NCBI GenBank assembly: GCA_028583405.1
Contig: JAPTMU010000061.1
Location: 631,764 to 695,763, forward strand
Source: Pogonophryne albipinna
Lineage: Eukaryota > Chordata > Actinopteri > Perciformes > Artedidraconidae
Length of the DNA stretch: 64,000 nt
Reading direction: 5' to 3'
Positions 1 through 13,857 of this stretch are shown here, in pieces. Within the stretch, counting starts at the first letter, position 1. Each line of letters starts with the position of its first letter. Below the pieces are notes generated by a model that was not told the origin of the DNA, did not search any database, and saw only the letters and a list, made by a program, of their open reading frames with translations. Position numbers and translations under genes: made by a program.

Positions 1-1
1 A

Positions 2-1057
2 GTCACCCAGCAGCAGCCTGGTCCTCCTTCAGTCACCCAACAGCAGCCCCGTCCTTCAGCCCAGCAGCAGTCTGGTCCTCGCCCTTCAGCCCAGCAGCAG
101 CCTGGTCCTGATCCTTCAGCCCAGCAGCAGCCTGGTCCTCGTCCTTCAGCCCAGCAGCAGCCTGGTCCTGGTCCTTCAGCCCAGCAGCAGCCTGGTCCTC
201 GTCCTTCAGCCCAGCAGCAGCCTGGTCCTCGTCCTTCAGCCCAGCAGCAGCCTGGTCCTGATCCTTCAGCCCAGCAGCGGCCTGGTCCTCGTTCTTCAGC
301 CCAGCAGCAGCCTGGTCCTGATCCTTCAGCCCAGCAGCGGCCTGGTCCTCGTTCTTCAGCCCAGCAGCAGCCTGGTCCTGGTCCTGGTCCTCACCCAGCA
401 GCCCAGCAGCAGCCTGATCCTGGTCCTGGTCCTCACCCAGCAGCCCAGCAGCAGCCTGGTCCTCGTCCTTCAGCCCAGCAGCAGCCTGGTCCTGGTCCTG
501 GTCCTCACCCAGCAGCCCAGCAGCAGCCTGGTCCTGGTCCTCACCCAGCAGCCCAGCAGCAGCCTGGTCCTGGTCCTGGTCCTCACCCAGCAGCCCAGCA
601 GCAGCCTGGTCCTGGTCCTGGTCCTCACCCAGCAGCCCAGCAGCAGCCTGGTCGTCGTCCTGCCAGCAAGGATCTCCCTCTCCCTGAAGATCAACAGCCT
701 TTAACTCCTGAAGACGACTCTCCATCCCAGTCAGGTGAGGGTAGATTAACTATTGATAGTGATGTAGAGAGCGAGTACAGCTCTGAGAATGAGGTTGAAG
801 ATGAGAAATATTATGAGAGTGTGAGCGAAAGCCCAGGATCTGACTCCAGCCCTGACAGCCTTACAGCTGGTCAGCGAGTCAGCATGCCCCTCTACTCGCC
901 CCCTGAGAGCAAATCAGGGTCTTTTTCACCAACTCCGGAATTTCCAGACCCCCCGAGTGAGACTCAGGGGGAAGCCCCGTCTGAGGTCTCAAAGAAGAGA
1001 CCTGCAAGTAGAAACTTGAACCAAAATGAAAAACGGGCAAATGTAGATACATCATAG
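2..1057 (+). CDS. C-terminal part of LINE ORF1 (Pro/Gln-rich repeats plus acidic tail)
   Basis: The + frame starting at base 2 is open for about 350 codons to TAG at 1055-1057, with no start codon inside the window, so it is the 3' part of a longer ORF. Up to about base 657 it encodes tandem Pro/Gln-rich units of the type QQQPGPRPSA and QQQPGPGPGPHPAA. This is followed by an acidic, Ser-rich segment and a basic end. The stop lies about 40 bp before the endonuclease coding region, the normal ORF1/ORF2 arrangement of a two-ORF LINE, so I infer ORF1 of the same element. The repeats form a minisatellite with units of about 24-42 bp. That the frame stays open through so many repeats suggests past coding constraint or recent insertion. 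The RNA-binding part of ORF1 is not in the window. Confidence 0.7.
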   Translation, partial: VTQQQPGPPSVTQQQPRPSAQQQSGPRPSAQQQPGPDPSAQQQPGPRPSAQQQPGPGPSAQQQPGPRPSAQQQPGPRPSAQQQPGPDPSAQQRPGPRSSAQQQPGPDPSAQQRPGPRSSAQQQPGPGPGPHPAAQQQPDPGPGPHPAAQQQPGPRPSAQQQPGPGPGPHPAAQQQPGPGPHPAAQQQPGPGPGPHPAAQQQPGPGPGPHPAAQQQPGRRPASKDLPLPEDQQPLTPEDDSPSQSGEGRLTIDSDVESEYSSENEVEDEKYYESVSESPGSDSSPDSLTAGQRVSMPLYSPPESKSGSFSPTPEFPDPPSETQGEAPSEVSKKRPASRNLNQNEKRANVDTS

Positions 1058-1096
1058 TGATTTATTTTATAAACCAATATGAGCTTCTGAAATGTC

Positions 1097-4000
1097 GCTA
1101 CCTGGAATGTACGTGGTGTTCAGTCTAAAGACTTTCGAGAGAGGAAAATTAAATATTTATTAGACACTAATTGTGACTTCCTCTTTACGGATTAGACTGA
1201 ATACCACCAGTGATGTTGATGATGTGTGTAAACGGTGGCATAAAGGCAAAAGTATTATATCCATCGGAGAGAGTAGAGCTGACGGAGTTGGCATTTTCTT
1301 CAAAGAAAAAGACATCACTATTAGAAGAAGGGACATAATCCCAGGAAGGCTGCTTATGGTGGATTGTTTTTATAAAAATGAAAAATATCGACTTATTAAT
1401 ATTTATACTGCCCCTGAGGCAAAAAATAAGTTACAATTATTCAGAAAACTTAGAGAGCTATTAACAGTGGGTTATAAGATTATATTAGGTGGTGATTTTA
1501 ACACAGTAACAGAAGACATAGATAAGTGTAGTACAGCTGTTTTTAAACTGAGGGCGGAAGGAAAGCTGCTGAAAGAAATCTGCAGCGATGCAGGCCTAAT
1601 CGATGTCTGTCGCTCTCTGAATCCCGCTGGAATGGATTTCACGAGATATGACAAAACAACTAAAACCCGTATAGACAGGATTTATGTATCGAAACACTTC
1701 TCTGTAACCAACTACAAAACAATCTTTAATAACTTTTCAGATCATCTTTTGGTCCAAACGTCATTATCCTCCGGAGCCCCTTCCACTAGAGGCTTCTGGA
1801 AACTGAACACACAGTGCCTAAAAAATACTTGTGTCTCAACAGAACTAAAACTGGAAATACAAAAAATAATACAATTGAGATGTTTAACAAACTCTGACAT
1901 CAAATTATGGGAAACATTAAAAATGAGGTTAAAACGTTTTTTCAAATTTAACTGTAGAGCATTAAATAAAGCAAAACATATTAAATATGAATCAAACAAT
2001 ATTCATTTAAAGCAGATTAAAGTTAAAACTAAAACGGTAGAAGAAAATATATCTAAATTAAAAACTGAAATTGATCAATTAAACCGGGAATCATTATATA
2101 ATATTCATTCAACATCTGAAATAGATCAGAGAGGCAACTTGGCTCAAGCCATTAAAACCAACCAAAAGCAAATTCAAAGTAAATTCATCAAATGTATAAC
2201 AAATCAAGAAGGTTGTATTGTGTATAATGAAAAACAGAAACGAGAAGTGATAAGAGATTTATGTTCTGAAGCAAATAAAAAAATAGACATTGAAACGGAC
2301 TGTGTTAAAACTCTGTTGGGAACAATCCCTCCGTACAATATCCAAGAATTTGACTTCCTTCTCGGTGAGATTAGAAAAGATGAGGTGATCCAGGCGGTGA
2401 AAGAGCTGAATGTCGGTAAGAGCCCCGGTCCTGATGGCCTGCCCACTGAGTTTTATCAACTGTTATCTGATGATGTTTTAAACTTACTGACCTCTATGTT
2501 TAATGAAGGTCTCAGCAGTGGTTGTATGGGGGACTCATTTTATGAAGGTGTCTTGACTCTACTATATAAAAAAAACGATGAAACTGATATAGATAATTAC
2601 AGACATTTAACTATAATGAATACTGATTATAAGATACTAGCAAAAATAATAATGAATAGATTAACAGATATATTAGATAAAATAATAGATAAGGAGCAAA
2701 CATGTGCTATAAAAGGTCGCCTTATGTGGGACAACTTATCCATTTTAAGAGAAATCATAAATAAGCCAAAAGAAGAAAAATATTTTTTTATTATTGGACT
2801 TGATCAAAAAAAAGCCTTCGACTATTTATCCAGGGAATACTTATGGTCGGTGATGAAGGCCTACGGATTTCCTGAAGCCTTCATAAACATGATTAAGTGT
2901 CTGTATTTTAAATCTTGTGTCTGTGTAAATGTAAACGGTGTGTTAACAAATGCATTCAATGTTGAGAGAGGGGTTAAGCAGGGGTGCCCTCTAAGCGCAG
3001 CTCTGTACGTGCTAGCCATAAGTCCATTCATTAAAATAATAAACAATGACAGGTTCATATCAGGAACACCAGTTGGCCATGCGCCCAAAATAACTGCCAT
3101 CGCCTATGCAGACGATGTCACTGTTATAAGAAAAACCAACAGGAAATGGATGTTCTAACAAACCACCTAAACCTATATGAATTGGCATCAGGAGCTAAAT
3201 TAAACCACAGCAAAACTGAAGGTGTTTTGGATCGGCACCGATGATGACAAATGTGACATTAACATTCAAGTGAAAAAAGAAATTAAAATACTTGGAATAA
3301 CTATTTGTAGCGACAACTGTGCTGAACTCAATTGGGAGAACAAACTAAGTGAAGTCAAAGAACAAGTTAAACACTGGAGAATAAAAATACAAATATAAAT
3401 CAAGAATAAACATAATAAAATCATTCATACTCAGCAAGATCCTTTTTCTAACAAACATCTTCCCCCCCCCAGCCCAAATAATTATGCAATTAAACAAACA
3501 GTGTGTCAATTTGTGTGGGGTACAACAAGGGAGGTTGCTAAACGTAATTTGTTATTTAAGAGTAGGGAATATGGAGGCCTGGGAGCCATAGACCTGGGCA
3601 TTAAACTAAAAATTACCTTTGTAAAAAAAAATCTCGGCTGCAATCGATAGGAAAGCACCTTGGGTTGAGGATGGAGAAATGGGATGGAAGAAAAGAAGAG
3701 GCAGAGCTAGAAATGGACCATATTACAAGTTAGTTATGGTGACTTCACAACTGAAGTTCAGCATTTAGAGATTGATTGGATCGGACTACCGAATAGAGTA
3801 ATTTTAAAATGATAAACGATTTCAAATATGGAGGTGTTATAGCATACACAAACCTAACACCTGAATGAAGGTAAGGAAGTCTTGAAATTAGTCAAAAGTA
3901 AAACAGTTATCGGAGAGCATGAGAGACGTGAGGTGGCTGATATCAGTCAACAGACTTGCGGTCAGAGCTGTGGTTTCATGGAGCTGCTATGTGAAAACTA

Positions 4001-4359
4001 AACATGGCCCCATGATTAACTGTGAGGAGGACGAGACTCTACAGCACCTCCTCATGGACTGCTACAGAGCCCAGGAGGTGTGGTCGCTCCTACGGGGCAT
4101 CGGGTTAGACTTCAATGTAGAATATATCTCAATCATGTATTGTATTCTGGATGAGGGGATGGACAATAAACACAGGGACCTTTTTCAGCTGGTAATTTGT
4201 ATCACATGTATGAAGATCTGGAAGACAAGGTGCAAAATGATACTAAATCAGACGATCATAAACAGTGGCACCATCGTGAAACAAATACTCACTGAACTAA
4301 GGAGAAGAAAAACCCTGGACAAATCCCAGACTCAGCCATGGGGCGTTTTGAGTCTGTGA
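1097..4359 (+). pseudogene. LINE ORF2 (endonuclease + reverse transcriptase), frameshifted
   Basis: The endonuclease start (TWNVRGVQ) is read from 1097 but ends at TAG near 1174. The next part (1173-3158) is in another frame, and about 25 codons around the expected QET motif appear lost. The second frame contains the endonuclease motifs GGDFN, SRIDRIYVS and FSDH. It then has reverse transcriptase motifs KSPGPDGLPTEFY, a motif A with LDQKKAFD, VKQGCPLSAALY and the catalytic IAYADDVTV near 3105. Frameshifts follow, and a further piece (3919-4359) carries the C-terminal Cys/His-type region (ETLQHLLMDC). The catalytic YADD is intact, but frame breaks make the protein non-functional as it stands. 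Confidence 0.9.
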
Positions 4360-4477
4360 CCGAGCTGAGTCTCATTGGAATATAAACGTGCTCTCTTTAT
4401 GTTATTTATATATTTATTCATTGTGTTTTATGTGTATTATTAATGTAACTTGTGTATATCATGTACTGCCCAAATAA

Positions 4478-5606
<1,129 letters not shown>

Positions 5607-5608
5607 TA

Positions 5609-6478
5609 GTGCTGTCAAAATTATCGCGTTAACGGCGGTAATTAATTTTTTGAATTAATTGCGTTAAAATATTTAACGCATTTAACGCATGTGCAGATTG
5701 ACCCGTCCCATACGTGCCACCAGTGGCAGCGCCAGGGTATGGCTGGGGTAGGCTACACCCATACCAAGAAATGCCTTAGCCCCACCATGAAAAATGATGT
5801 TAAAGTAAGCAAAATAAAGTCTGCCAACTCGCGCGGAGTAAATTGCACAGACAGCAGTTAGTAAGATTGATTTCAGTAGCCACTTGTCCGGAAATACCGA
5901 AGACCAGAAACGGTTTTGAAAACTTTTGTCACGTAGTGATCGTCTTCTCAATAGAACATCTTTGATAATGTCGGTGTTGTTGCAGGAAGTCCCGACGGAG
6001 AATACTTTTGCTGTAGTACAGGGGTGCACATAACTGGTACGCAGGTTATGTGCGTAATCTGAAACTTGTGTCACAAAGCGCATTTGCGTACCGACGTACT
6101 TGTGAAGCTTTTCCAGAAGGCGGTTAGATCACCGGACGACAGAGTCGGTCTCCGTGTGCACAGACAGGGCTGCTGTTAACGTCGGTCTGTACAACGGAAT
6201 TGTGCCAAAACTACGCCAACCGGCTGCGGAGGGAGACTCCCCCCCCTTCACTGGAGAACTGGGCTAAAACAGCTGATCACAACGTTCGCACTCTGTGGTC
6301 ACGAAGTACTCTACTAGCCGCCGCCGCCCCCCCCTCTGTCGACTTTCCTGAAGTACTCCCCCGTTGATAGAAATCAACACGTAATGAATTAAGACCCCAC
6401 GGTTTGATGATCGATAGGTGTGTGTGGGTTGTCTTTCATTTTGACACGCAGACAAATGTTATAATAAACATAGATACT
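5609..6478. mobile_element. Non-autonomous DNA transposon, right end missing
   Basis: Starts with GTGCTGTCAAAATTATCG after a TA dinucleotide and runs nearly identical to the complete copy at 53172-54234 until about 6478, where homology breaks. No transposase is visible. The 3' terminal repeat present in the other copy is absent here. Confidence 0.8.
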
Positions 6479-8429
6479 AGATTAGAGACTTTAAATAGGC
6501 TTCTTAGGTGTTTTGGCTCCACACATGTCTGACTAGGATTTTAACTTTATTTATTATTTAACACCGGTTAAAGGTGCTTGTTTCTTTCTCTCATGTATTT
6601 GTGTTCGGCATACTCTTAAAATAAAGCATTATCTTCTGACTGTTTATCACATGTATTCTTAAGGTCACGATGAATGACCAGCAGTTTCACCACAATACAT
6701 TGTGTTTATTCAGAAATGTTAACCAAATAACATTAGAAATAACATAAATTGCAGGAAAAGAAGATGTATACTTTTCTGTATTTAGTCGACGCATAACCTG
6801 AAAACCTTTTAAAATAACTTAATCTATGTATGTTTTAGTTTTTTGCCTTTAAATACTTCGTACATGAATCTTGTGACGCAACAACTTGAACAAACCCGTA
6901 ATTGGGTGATTCGAGTCTTGAAACAGAAAGCCTCTTCCTGGCTTAAAGCCTGAGTCCAAATAAATATCACTACAATAAACAATATTTCTTTTTACATTCT
7001 GTTTTTGTCCATCTTATTCTATTTACATCTATATAGACTCTTTCATTTCAACATAAAATGCACTATTTTATTCTAATTGATTCTACAGTTTCTTTTTGCA
7101 CTATTTTAATTGAATTTGTTTGTTTTTTTAATCAGTTTTATTGTCTTTTGTCCTATATAACTATGTTGCATTGTTGGAGGAGCCTGGGACTTAAGATTTG
7201 CATTGCCACGTCTACACTGTAGCTACTGTGCATATGACAATAAATATTAAATGAAACTTGACCTTATTAACCTAAATTTATTTTGGGTTAATTTTATATT
7301 CAAATTAAGTGAACGAATAATGGATCACGGAAATGTATCTCTATAACAATAATGTAGTCAAGCAGAAAATAGTAGAGCTATAAACAGTATTAAAAAATAT
7401 AATTCAAACATGAAGAATTATGTTTTGTATATTTTATTAAGTTGAGTTTTTAATCCTAAATATTTTTGTTTTTATTGAATGTAAATACAATTATTATAAT
7501 TACTGTTATATAACTATACTATGCTGCCACTGTTTCTAATTTTGGCTCTTGTACTTAGTGTTTGAGTTTTAAATAAAGTTGAGAAACGTTTTTGTCCATA
7601 AAATACAGTTTAGTTTAAACAATGTTCTTCAAGATGTTAATATTTACATGCTTATCTAATCTTGAAATAGTGCTGTATAATAGCTTGTGCCATGTATGTT
7701 TTAGAGCTACTAAACTAACTCCTAACGGTATAAACAATGGTCACATTAAAGAACTGCTAATTGGCTAAAAGATATTAACTTCATTAATATATGTACTAGA
7801 TGTACCTCATTTCTTAAAATGCTAATACAAAATAAATAAAGATCTGTTAGAAAGACACGTGTGTTAATATTTATTCCACTACAATAGAGCCACTATTTTC
7901 GTCCTGCTCCAAACATTAGTTGGTGAACACTGACATCTGGTGGACAAAGGCTGGAACTAAATATAACCTGTTATTCATTTCAATGTGCGTGTGGGGTAAA
8001 GATACCATCGAGTGCTTAAATGTTACGGTACGCTATTGATCGGTGAACTGCAGACACCTGCCAATAAGTAATACTGATATAGTGTAATCTGAGTTAAACA
8101 CTAATGATGGGTCAAACAGACGTTGTGGCTTTATTTATGTGGACTGACAGATGTAGAAACCACACCGCTATTCATTTGAGAATGTGGTGATTAACCTGCT
8201 GGATGTACGAAGGACATTGTGAAAAGAGTTTGCTTTAGTTGAAATACGGCTTTATTTTAGAGAGGCTACAATACATGATATCATTAATAGTAATTTAGGG
8301 TTATGTTTCAAGTGTATATTTCTCTATAATGTGGGTGTTTTTAGTTGGGTGACTTGGTGTAACATGACATGTTGTGCACATCAATACATATAGGGCAAGG
8401 GGGAGAAATGTCTTTAGTTGGAAGTGTGT
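6479..8429. other. AT-rich intergenic DNA
   Basis: No convincing gene. A short dispersed repeat at about 7160-7260 (TGTTGCATTGTTGGAG with a terminal CAATAAA-like end) is also present at 42300-42385 and resembles a retroelement 3' end. The remainder is unrecognised. Confidence 0.5.
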
Positions 8430-8445
8430 GGCTCTTAAAAGAGCC
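8430..8445 (-). terminator. Histone 3' stem-loop of H2A (8477-8860)
   Basis: GGCTCTTAAAAGAGCC on the + strand; gene strand GGCTCTTTTAAGAGCC. It lies 31 bases after the stop codon. Confidence 0.96.
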
Positions 8446-8476
8446 TTTGTTGTTTGTTGAAGCGGGATCAGGGTGT

Positions 8477-8863
<387 letters not shown>

Positions 8864-8921
8864 CTATGTGATTATTCTTTGACGTTTAGAAGAAAGTAAG
8901 TCGATCACCGTTCTCACCAGA

Positions 8922-8985
8922 ATATATAGGAGCGCAGCTAAAGCTCATTGGTCAGATTGATCCGTAACTATGATCGTCCAATCAG
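8922..8985 (-). promoter_or_regulatory. H2A copy 1 promoter
   Basis: On the gene strand a TATA-like CTATATATT lies at 8922-8929. A CCAAT box follows (ATTGG on + at 8947-8951), and a second one in opposite orientation (CCAATCAG on +) lies at 8978-8985. The same arrangement occurs upstream of H2A copy 3. Confidence 0.85.
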
Positions 8986-9439
8986 AAAACAGGTCGGTCT
9001 GCCGCCTGAATTCATTTCAGAATGAGACTGAATTTTCTGAAATTGTTTTCACCCGTTCAAAGATGAAAATAAACTCCTGTAATTTAAGAAGTGAAAGTCT
9101 CAATATGTAGAGAACATTAAAACATTCAAAAAGGTGTCAAACTTAATGATTATTTACAGTGTGTAATTAACTTATTAAATAATATATTTGGTATTATAAC
9201 TCAAATTACACACCCACCTAAATACATGCAGCTGTTTGGGCTAAACATTTAACGGGGAGAAAATGATCATCAATTGTAACTAATTTGTGTAATGTCTATT
9301 TTTTTATCTTATATTTATATTTTGAGGACATCTCTTATTTCATATTTAGATTTTAATAGTTTTGCTAGGCATTATTCATTCTGTCTTTGTATGCACCAAA
9401 TATACCAAAGCAAATTCCTTGTATGTGTCAAGCTCCTTG

Positions 9440-9490
<51 letters not shown>

Positions 9491-9848
9491 CCCCCCCCCA
9501 CACAGTACATACATTATATTTGCAGCACTTAACAAATATATATATATTTGAAAACCTCCAGGTTGAAGTGATGTAGAATACAAAAAAAAAAACTGTAAAA
9601 AAACTGCACCGAAAGTAAAATGAACAAAATGTAAATAGTAAAAGCCAGATCACAGGAAGATGATCCAAGTGAGCATGGCAGTTTAATGTCACTACCACCA
9701 ATAAATAATTTCAAAACCACCTTAAAAAAAAAAAAAAGAAGAGTGTTCACTTGCACCATAAGTATTATTTTAGTTGTATTAAAATGGAAATCATGTTGAC
9801 GTATATTAGACACTTTGTAAGAGGAAAGCAGCAGTAGATGAAGTGGGT
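8986..9848. other. H2A-H2B spacer with (TA)n tract
   Basis: No gene. A (TA)n tract occupies about 9444-9484 and is followed by a C run. The spacer is a near copy of 44434-45295, differing mainly in the microsatellite. Confidence 0.8.
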
Positions 9849-9864
9849 GGCTCTTAAAAGAACC
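9849..9864 (-). terminator. Histone 3' stem-loop of H2B (9886-10266)
   Basis: GGCTCTTAAAAGAACC on +; gene strand GGTTCTTTTAAGAGCC, so one stem pair is a U-G wobble. The same variant stands after the truncated H2B at 45340. Confidence 0.93.
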
Positions 9865-9885
9865 GTTGGTTTGTAGCAGTAGAGT

Positions 9886-10266
9886 TTACTTGGAGCTGGT
9901 GTACTTGGTCACGGCCTTGGTGCCCTCAGACACGGCGTGTTTAGCCAGCTCTCCGGGCAGCAGCAGGCGGACAGCGGTCTGGATCTCCCTGGAGGTGATG
10001 GTGGAGCGCTTGTTGTAGTGAGCCAGCCGAGAGGCCTCACCGGCGATGCGCTCAAAGATGTCGCTCACGAAGCAGTTCATGATGCCCATGGCCTTGGAGG
10101 AGATGCCGGTGTCGGGGTGGACCTGCTTCATCACCTTGTAGACGTAGATGGCGTAGCTCTCCTTCCTGGACTTTCTCCTCTTCTTGCCGGTCTTCGTGGC
10201 GGTCTTAGCGACGGCTTTCTTTGAGCCCTTCTTGGCCGCCTTGACAGGGGGTGCGTCAGCAGGCAT
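9886..10266 (-). CDS. H2B: Histone H2B, copy 1
   Basis: Intact 126-residue H2B ([17 protein letters not shown] to AVTKYTSSK). The frame could extend 15 codons further upstream, but MPADAPP is chosen because it is the normal histone start and all four copies share it. The histone fold is conserved, including E105 and E113 of the acidic patch. Differences from the usual vertebrate H2B are L45M (YKVMKQV), S64C and N67S (MNCFVSDIF); unlike the other three copies it keeps S87 (KRSTITS). C64 introduces a cysteine. The promoter has a perfect octamer, TATA and CCAAT; the gene ends in a histone stem-loop. A LINE is inserted about 145 bp upstream of the start codon. Confidence 0.98.
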   Translation of the reverse strand: MPADAPPVKAAKKGSKKAVAKTATKTGKKRRKSRKESYAIYVYKVMKQVHPDTGISSKAMGIMNCFVSDIFERIAGEASRLAHYNKRSTITSREIQTAVRLLLPGELAKHAVSEGTKAVTKYTSSK

Positions 10267-10320
10267 GATGTGAGCGTGAGGTGCGACAGAGTAGATTGAC
10301 TTCTTTGTCACAGCGCGGTC

Positions 10321-10374
10321 TATTTATATTCACCAGATGCAAATATTACTGTGCTGTTGCTCGCACGGGATTGG
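10321..10374 (-). promoter_or_regulatory. H2B copy 1 promoter with octamer
   Basis: Gene strand order: CCAAT (ATTGG on + at 10370-10374), perfect octamer ATTTGCAT (ATGCAAAT on + at 10337-10344), TATA element TATAAATA (10321-10328). The octamer is the known H2B-specific OCT1 site. Confidence 0.92.
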
Positions 10375-10457
10375 TTGTCTTCTGAGCAGGACGGAGCATG
10401 CGCGTAACGAGTTTTTTTTATTAGTCAGTTTATTGAACATGTCAGAAACAAAAACAT

Positions 10458-10498
<41 letters not shown>

Positions 10499-10775
10499 TC
10501 TTTTTTTCCTTTTTTTTTCTCAATCAAATTAATAATTATAACAAAGTACAACAAAAAAATAATAACAAAAAAAACCCAATAATAATTCTGTCATGTTCAA
10601 CAGGGGCACGAAGAAGCTTAAAAAAAACTGTTCTGGTCCTCCCCCCTCTAGCATATATTTTTCTTATAAATAAAACTATAGGTCATCGTCATCAGAGACA
10701 TGTTTGCTTTTTATTTTTACAAAACAATCAAATAAATTACTTTTACAATTACAAGAAATAACAACAAATGCGATT

Positions 10776-12554
10776 TTACAGGTCCTGTTCATAACCATTA
10801 ATGATTTGGCTCCTAAATAATACTTTCAGTTTAGATAGACTTGTACAATATTTCAGTGCATCATTACAGTTATTCCACAGACTAACACCTTTTGATGAGA
10901 TGCAATGAAGTTTGCCATTTGTTCCTACGGGTGGTTTTTTGAAAATGCAGTTTCCTCTCAACATGTGCATGCTTTCTCTCCGTGTGAAAAGTCCCTGGAT
11001 ATTATGAGGTAATTGTTGATTTGCGGCTTTGAACATAATTTGAATAGTTTTATAGTCAACCAGGTCTTGTAGTTTTAGTGTTTTTAGTTTGATGAACAAT
11101 TTATTTTTAGGTTCTCTGTACGTAGTTTTATGTATAACTCGTATGGCTGTTTTTTGCAGGATGAAGATAGGATGTGTATTTGTTTTATATATGTTCCCCC
11201 AAACTTCCACACAATACATCATGTATGGAAGTATGAAGGAGCAGTACAGCATAAACAAAGAAGCTTGATTAATTAGGTATTTGGCTTTATTCAGAATTGA
11301 TATTGATTTGGATATTTTGGCTTTGATATAGCTTATATGTGGTTTCCAACTTAATTTATTGTCTATGATTACTCCAAGGAATTTTATTTCCGATACTCTT
11401 TCTAATTGGACGCCATTTATAGTGAGTTTCTTCTCTGTATTGGTCGATCGATTCCCAAATATTATGAGTTTGGTTTTGCTTGCGTTCAATGTTAATTTAT
11501 TTTGGTCAAACCAGATCTTCATCCTGCTCAGTTCCTTCTCCATTGTGACCAATAGCTGTTCTAAATTGTCCCCACAGCAGAGTAGACTTGTGTCGTCTGC
11601 AAAAAGAATGGTTTTAATAGTTTTTGATATTTCACATATATTGTTAATATACAGAATAAATAGTAATGGCCCCAAGACTGAGCCCTGAGGCACCCCACAT
11701 GTAGTAGTTGTGATTTATGGCTTTGTAGTTCAACGTACTGTTCCCTGTTATGTAGGTAGCTGGATAACCATGATAGTGCAACACCTCTAATGCCATATCT
11801 CTGTAGTTTTTTTATTAATAATTCATGATCAACCGTGTCAAATGCTTTTTTAAGGTCCAGAAATATCCCTATTGCATATTCTTTCTTTTATATTGCCTTA
11901 GTAATGTGTTCCATACATTCTATAACTGCAAATGATGTAGTTCTGTTTGCTCTGAAACCATATTGTTGTTCATACAGTATGTTATGTTTGGTGAAGTCAT
12001 TTAGTCTTGTATAGTAGATTTTTTCCAGTATTTTAGAAAACTGTGAGAGCAATGAAATTGGTCTATAGTTTGACAGTACATGTTTATCTCCAGATTTATG
12101 TATTGGTATGACTTTAGCAGTTTTCATTTTATTTGGAAATACACCGGTTTGATTACAGATGTGAGTTAGTGGTTTGGCTATACATTCAATAATGTTTTTA
12201 ACTGTATACATGTCAATATCATGACAGTCTGTAGACCTTTTACTCTTAAGTTTTTTAACTGTGTCAATAATTTCATTGGTCATCAGTCCCTCTTAAGAAT
12301 ATAGTTTCCTTCACATATATATCTTTACTTTCAACACCATCACTACAACCAGTATTTGGAATTTCCCAAGCTAGACAAGGACCAACATTGACAAAGTACT
12401 TATTGAAATCTTCGGCAACTGAGGTCATGTCATAAATTACTGTATCGTTTTTTGACAGAAAACTGTTTGGGTATTGTGCCTTTCCATTTCCTTTTTTAAT
12501 AATGGTATTTAATACATTCCATGTGTTTTTAATGTTATTTTTGTTATCCTCCAA
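10776..12554 (-). pseudogene. LINE reverse transcriptase region, broken
   Basis: Three frame pieces (12554-12273, 12283-11888, 11693-10776). They carry RT motifs [48 protein letters not shown] and the catalytic LFADDTSLL, and a C-terminal region after the RT. The F/YADD box is intact, but frameshifts, plus loss between about 11700 and 11890, separate the domains. Confidence 0.85.
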
Positions 12555-12751
12555 TAATTAGTTGTAATGATCCGTTTCGCTACATCGTATTATCTTTGTT
12601 AGTTTGTTTTTGTATGTCTTGTATTTTTGTTCAGCCTCTACTGATCCATTCTTTAAGAAGTCTTTATATAATTCATTTTTCGTTTTACATGCATTTAATA
12701 TTCCCTTAGTGATCCATGGTTTTTCAGCATATTTTTGTTTCACTATTTTCT

Positions 12752-13807
12752 TTACACAAGGACAATGTTTTTCATACAGCCCTGATAGAATATGTAGAAA
12801 TGATTCATAGGCTTCATTTGCACTTTGTTCCAGTCTTGTTTAGATAATTCTTCTTTAAAAGAATGAACAGACTCTGGTGTTTTGTGTCTTGTAATTGTGA
12901 CTTTTCTGGTGTCTTTTTTGATCCTAATCTGTATTGTTGCAAAGACTGGCAGGTGATCACTTGTGTCATTGATTAATATTCCACTTATTACTTTCCTATC
13001 CATAACATCTGTGAATATGTTGTCAATGAGTGTTGCACTGTGTGATGTTATTCTGGTTGGTCGTGTGATTGTAGGATATAAACTGTTGCTATACATAGAA
13101 TTAATAAATTCTGTAGTTGCATTGTGTTCTTGTGGGTTCAGCAAATCAATGTTAAAATCTCCACATACAAAGAGCATTTTCTTGCTGCTTGTGTAGTTAT
13201 AAAGTTCAGCTAGCTTTTTCTCAAATGTGTCAATACATGATCCTGGTTTTCTATACACGCAGCTTATCAGAAGGTTTTTAGATGTTTTCATTTCAATTTC
13301 TACTGTTATGCATTCCATAATGTTGTCTATAGCGAAAGACATATTACTGACAGATCTACTTTCGTAATTTTTGTTAATTTAAAGTGCAGTCCCCCCACCT
13401 TTAGAATGTGTCCTATTAGTAAAAAACATGTTGTATCCCTCGATTTCAACCATGTCAGCTTGCTCCTCACTAAGCCAGGTCTCTGATATTGCAAGGGCTG
13501 TAACTCGTTTCTCCAGTTGCCTTAAACAGTGTTTGATCTTTGATACATTTGAAATGAGGCTTCTGCTATTAAAATGTAATATTGATATTGATCCATACAT
13601 CAATCCATTTCTTTTGAGTTGATCTTCTGTGTAGTATTCACATTGGTTATGGATGTTATTGTAGAAATTATGTTCAGGGTCAATATCCTGTTCAATGTCT
13701 TGTGATCTATGTTCCGTGTATTTGAAACATTTCAAGTCCAGTTTTTCATATTCAGCAGGTGAGTGGTTTTTGTCCAAGCTTATCATGGGTGTTCTTAGTG
13801 TGTTCAT
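12752..13807 (-). pseudogene. LINE endonuclease region, broken
   Basis: Pieces 13807-13379 and 13342-12752 together give an apurinic endonuclease: LHFNSRSLISNVSKI, ISETWLSE, GGGTAL, CGDFNIDLL, TLIDNIFT and SDHLPVFA. The order and catalytic motifs fit the EEP-type LINE endonuclease. The frame breaks at about 13345-13378, and a further frame break leads into 12743-12558. Confidence 0.85.
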
Positions 13808-13857
13808 TTCAGTGTGTAGCTATTCAGTTAGGCCTACTTTATGTTGATTTTGATGTT

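Noticed and set aside
1..650. Regular repeats resembling a CRISPR array
   Set aside because: Units are contiguous coding minisatellites without spacers, in a eukaryotic LINE.
33..725. 230-codon minus-strand frame of DQDQAAAGLLGE repeats
   Set aside because: Antisense of the Pro/Gln repeat minisatellite; the + frame continues into a non-repetitive tail and the ORF1/ORF2 layout, so + is the real one.
5682..6083. 133-codon minus frame in the DNA transposon
   Set aside because: Not preserved as a frame in the complete copy at 53172-54234 and no transposase motifs.
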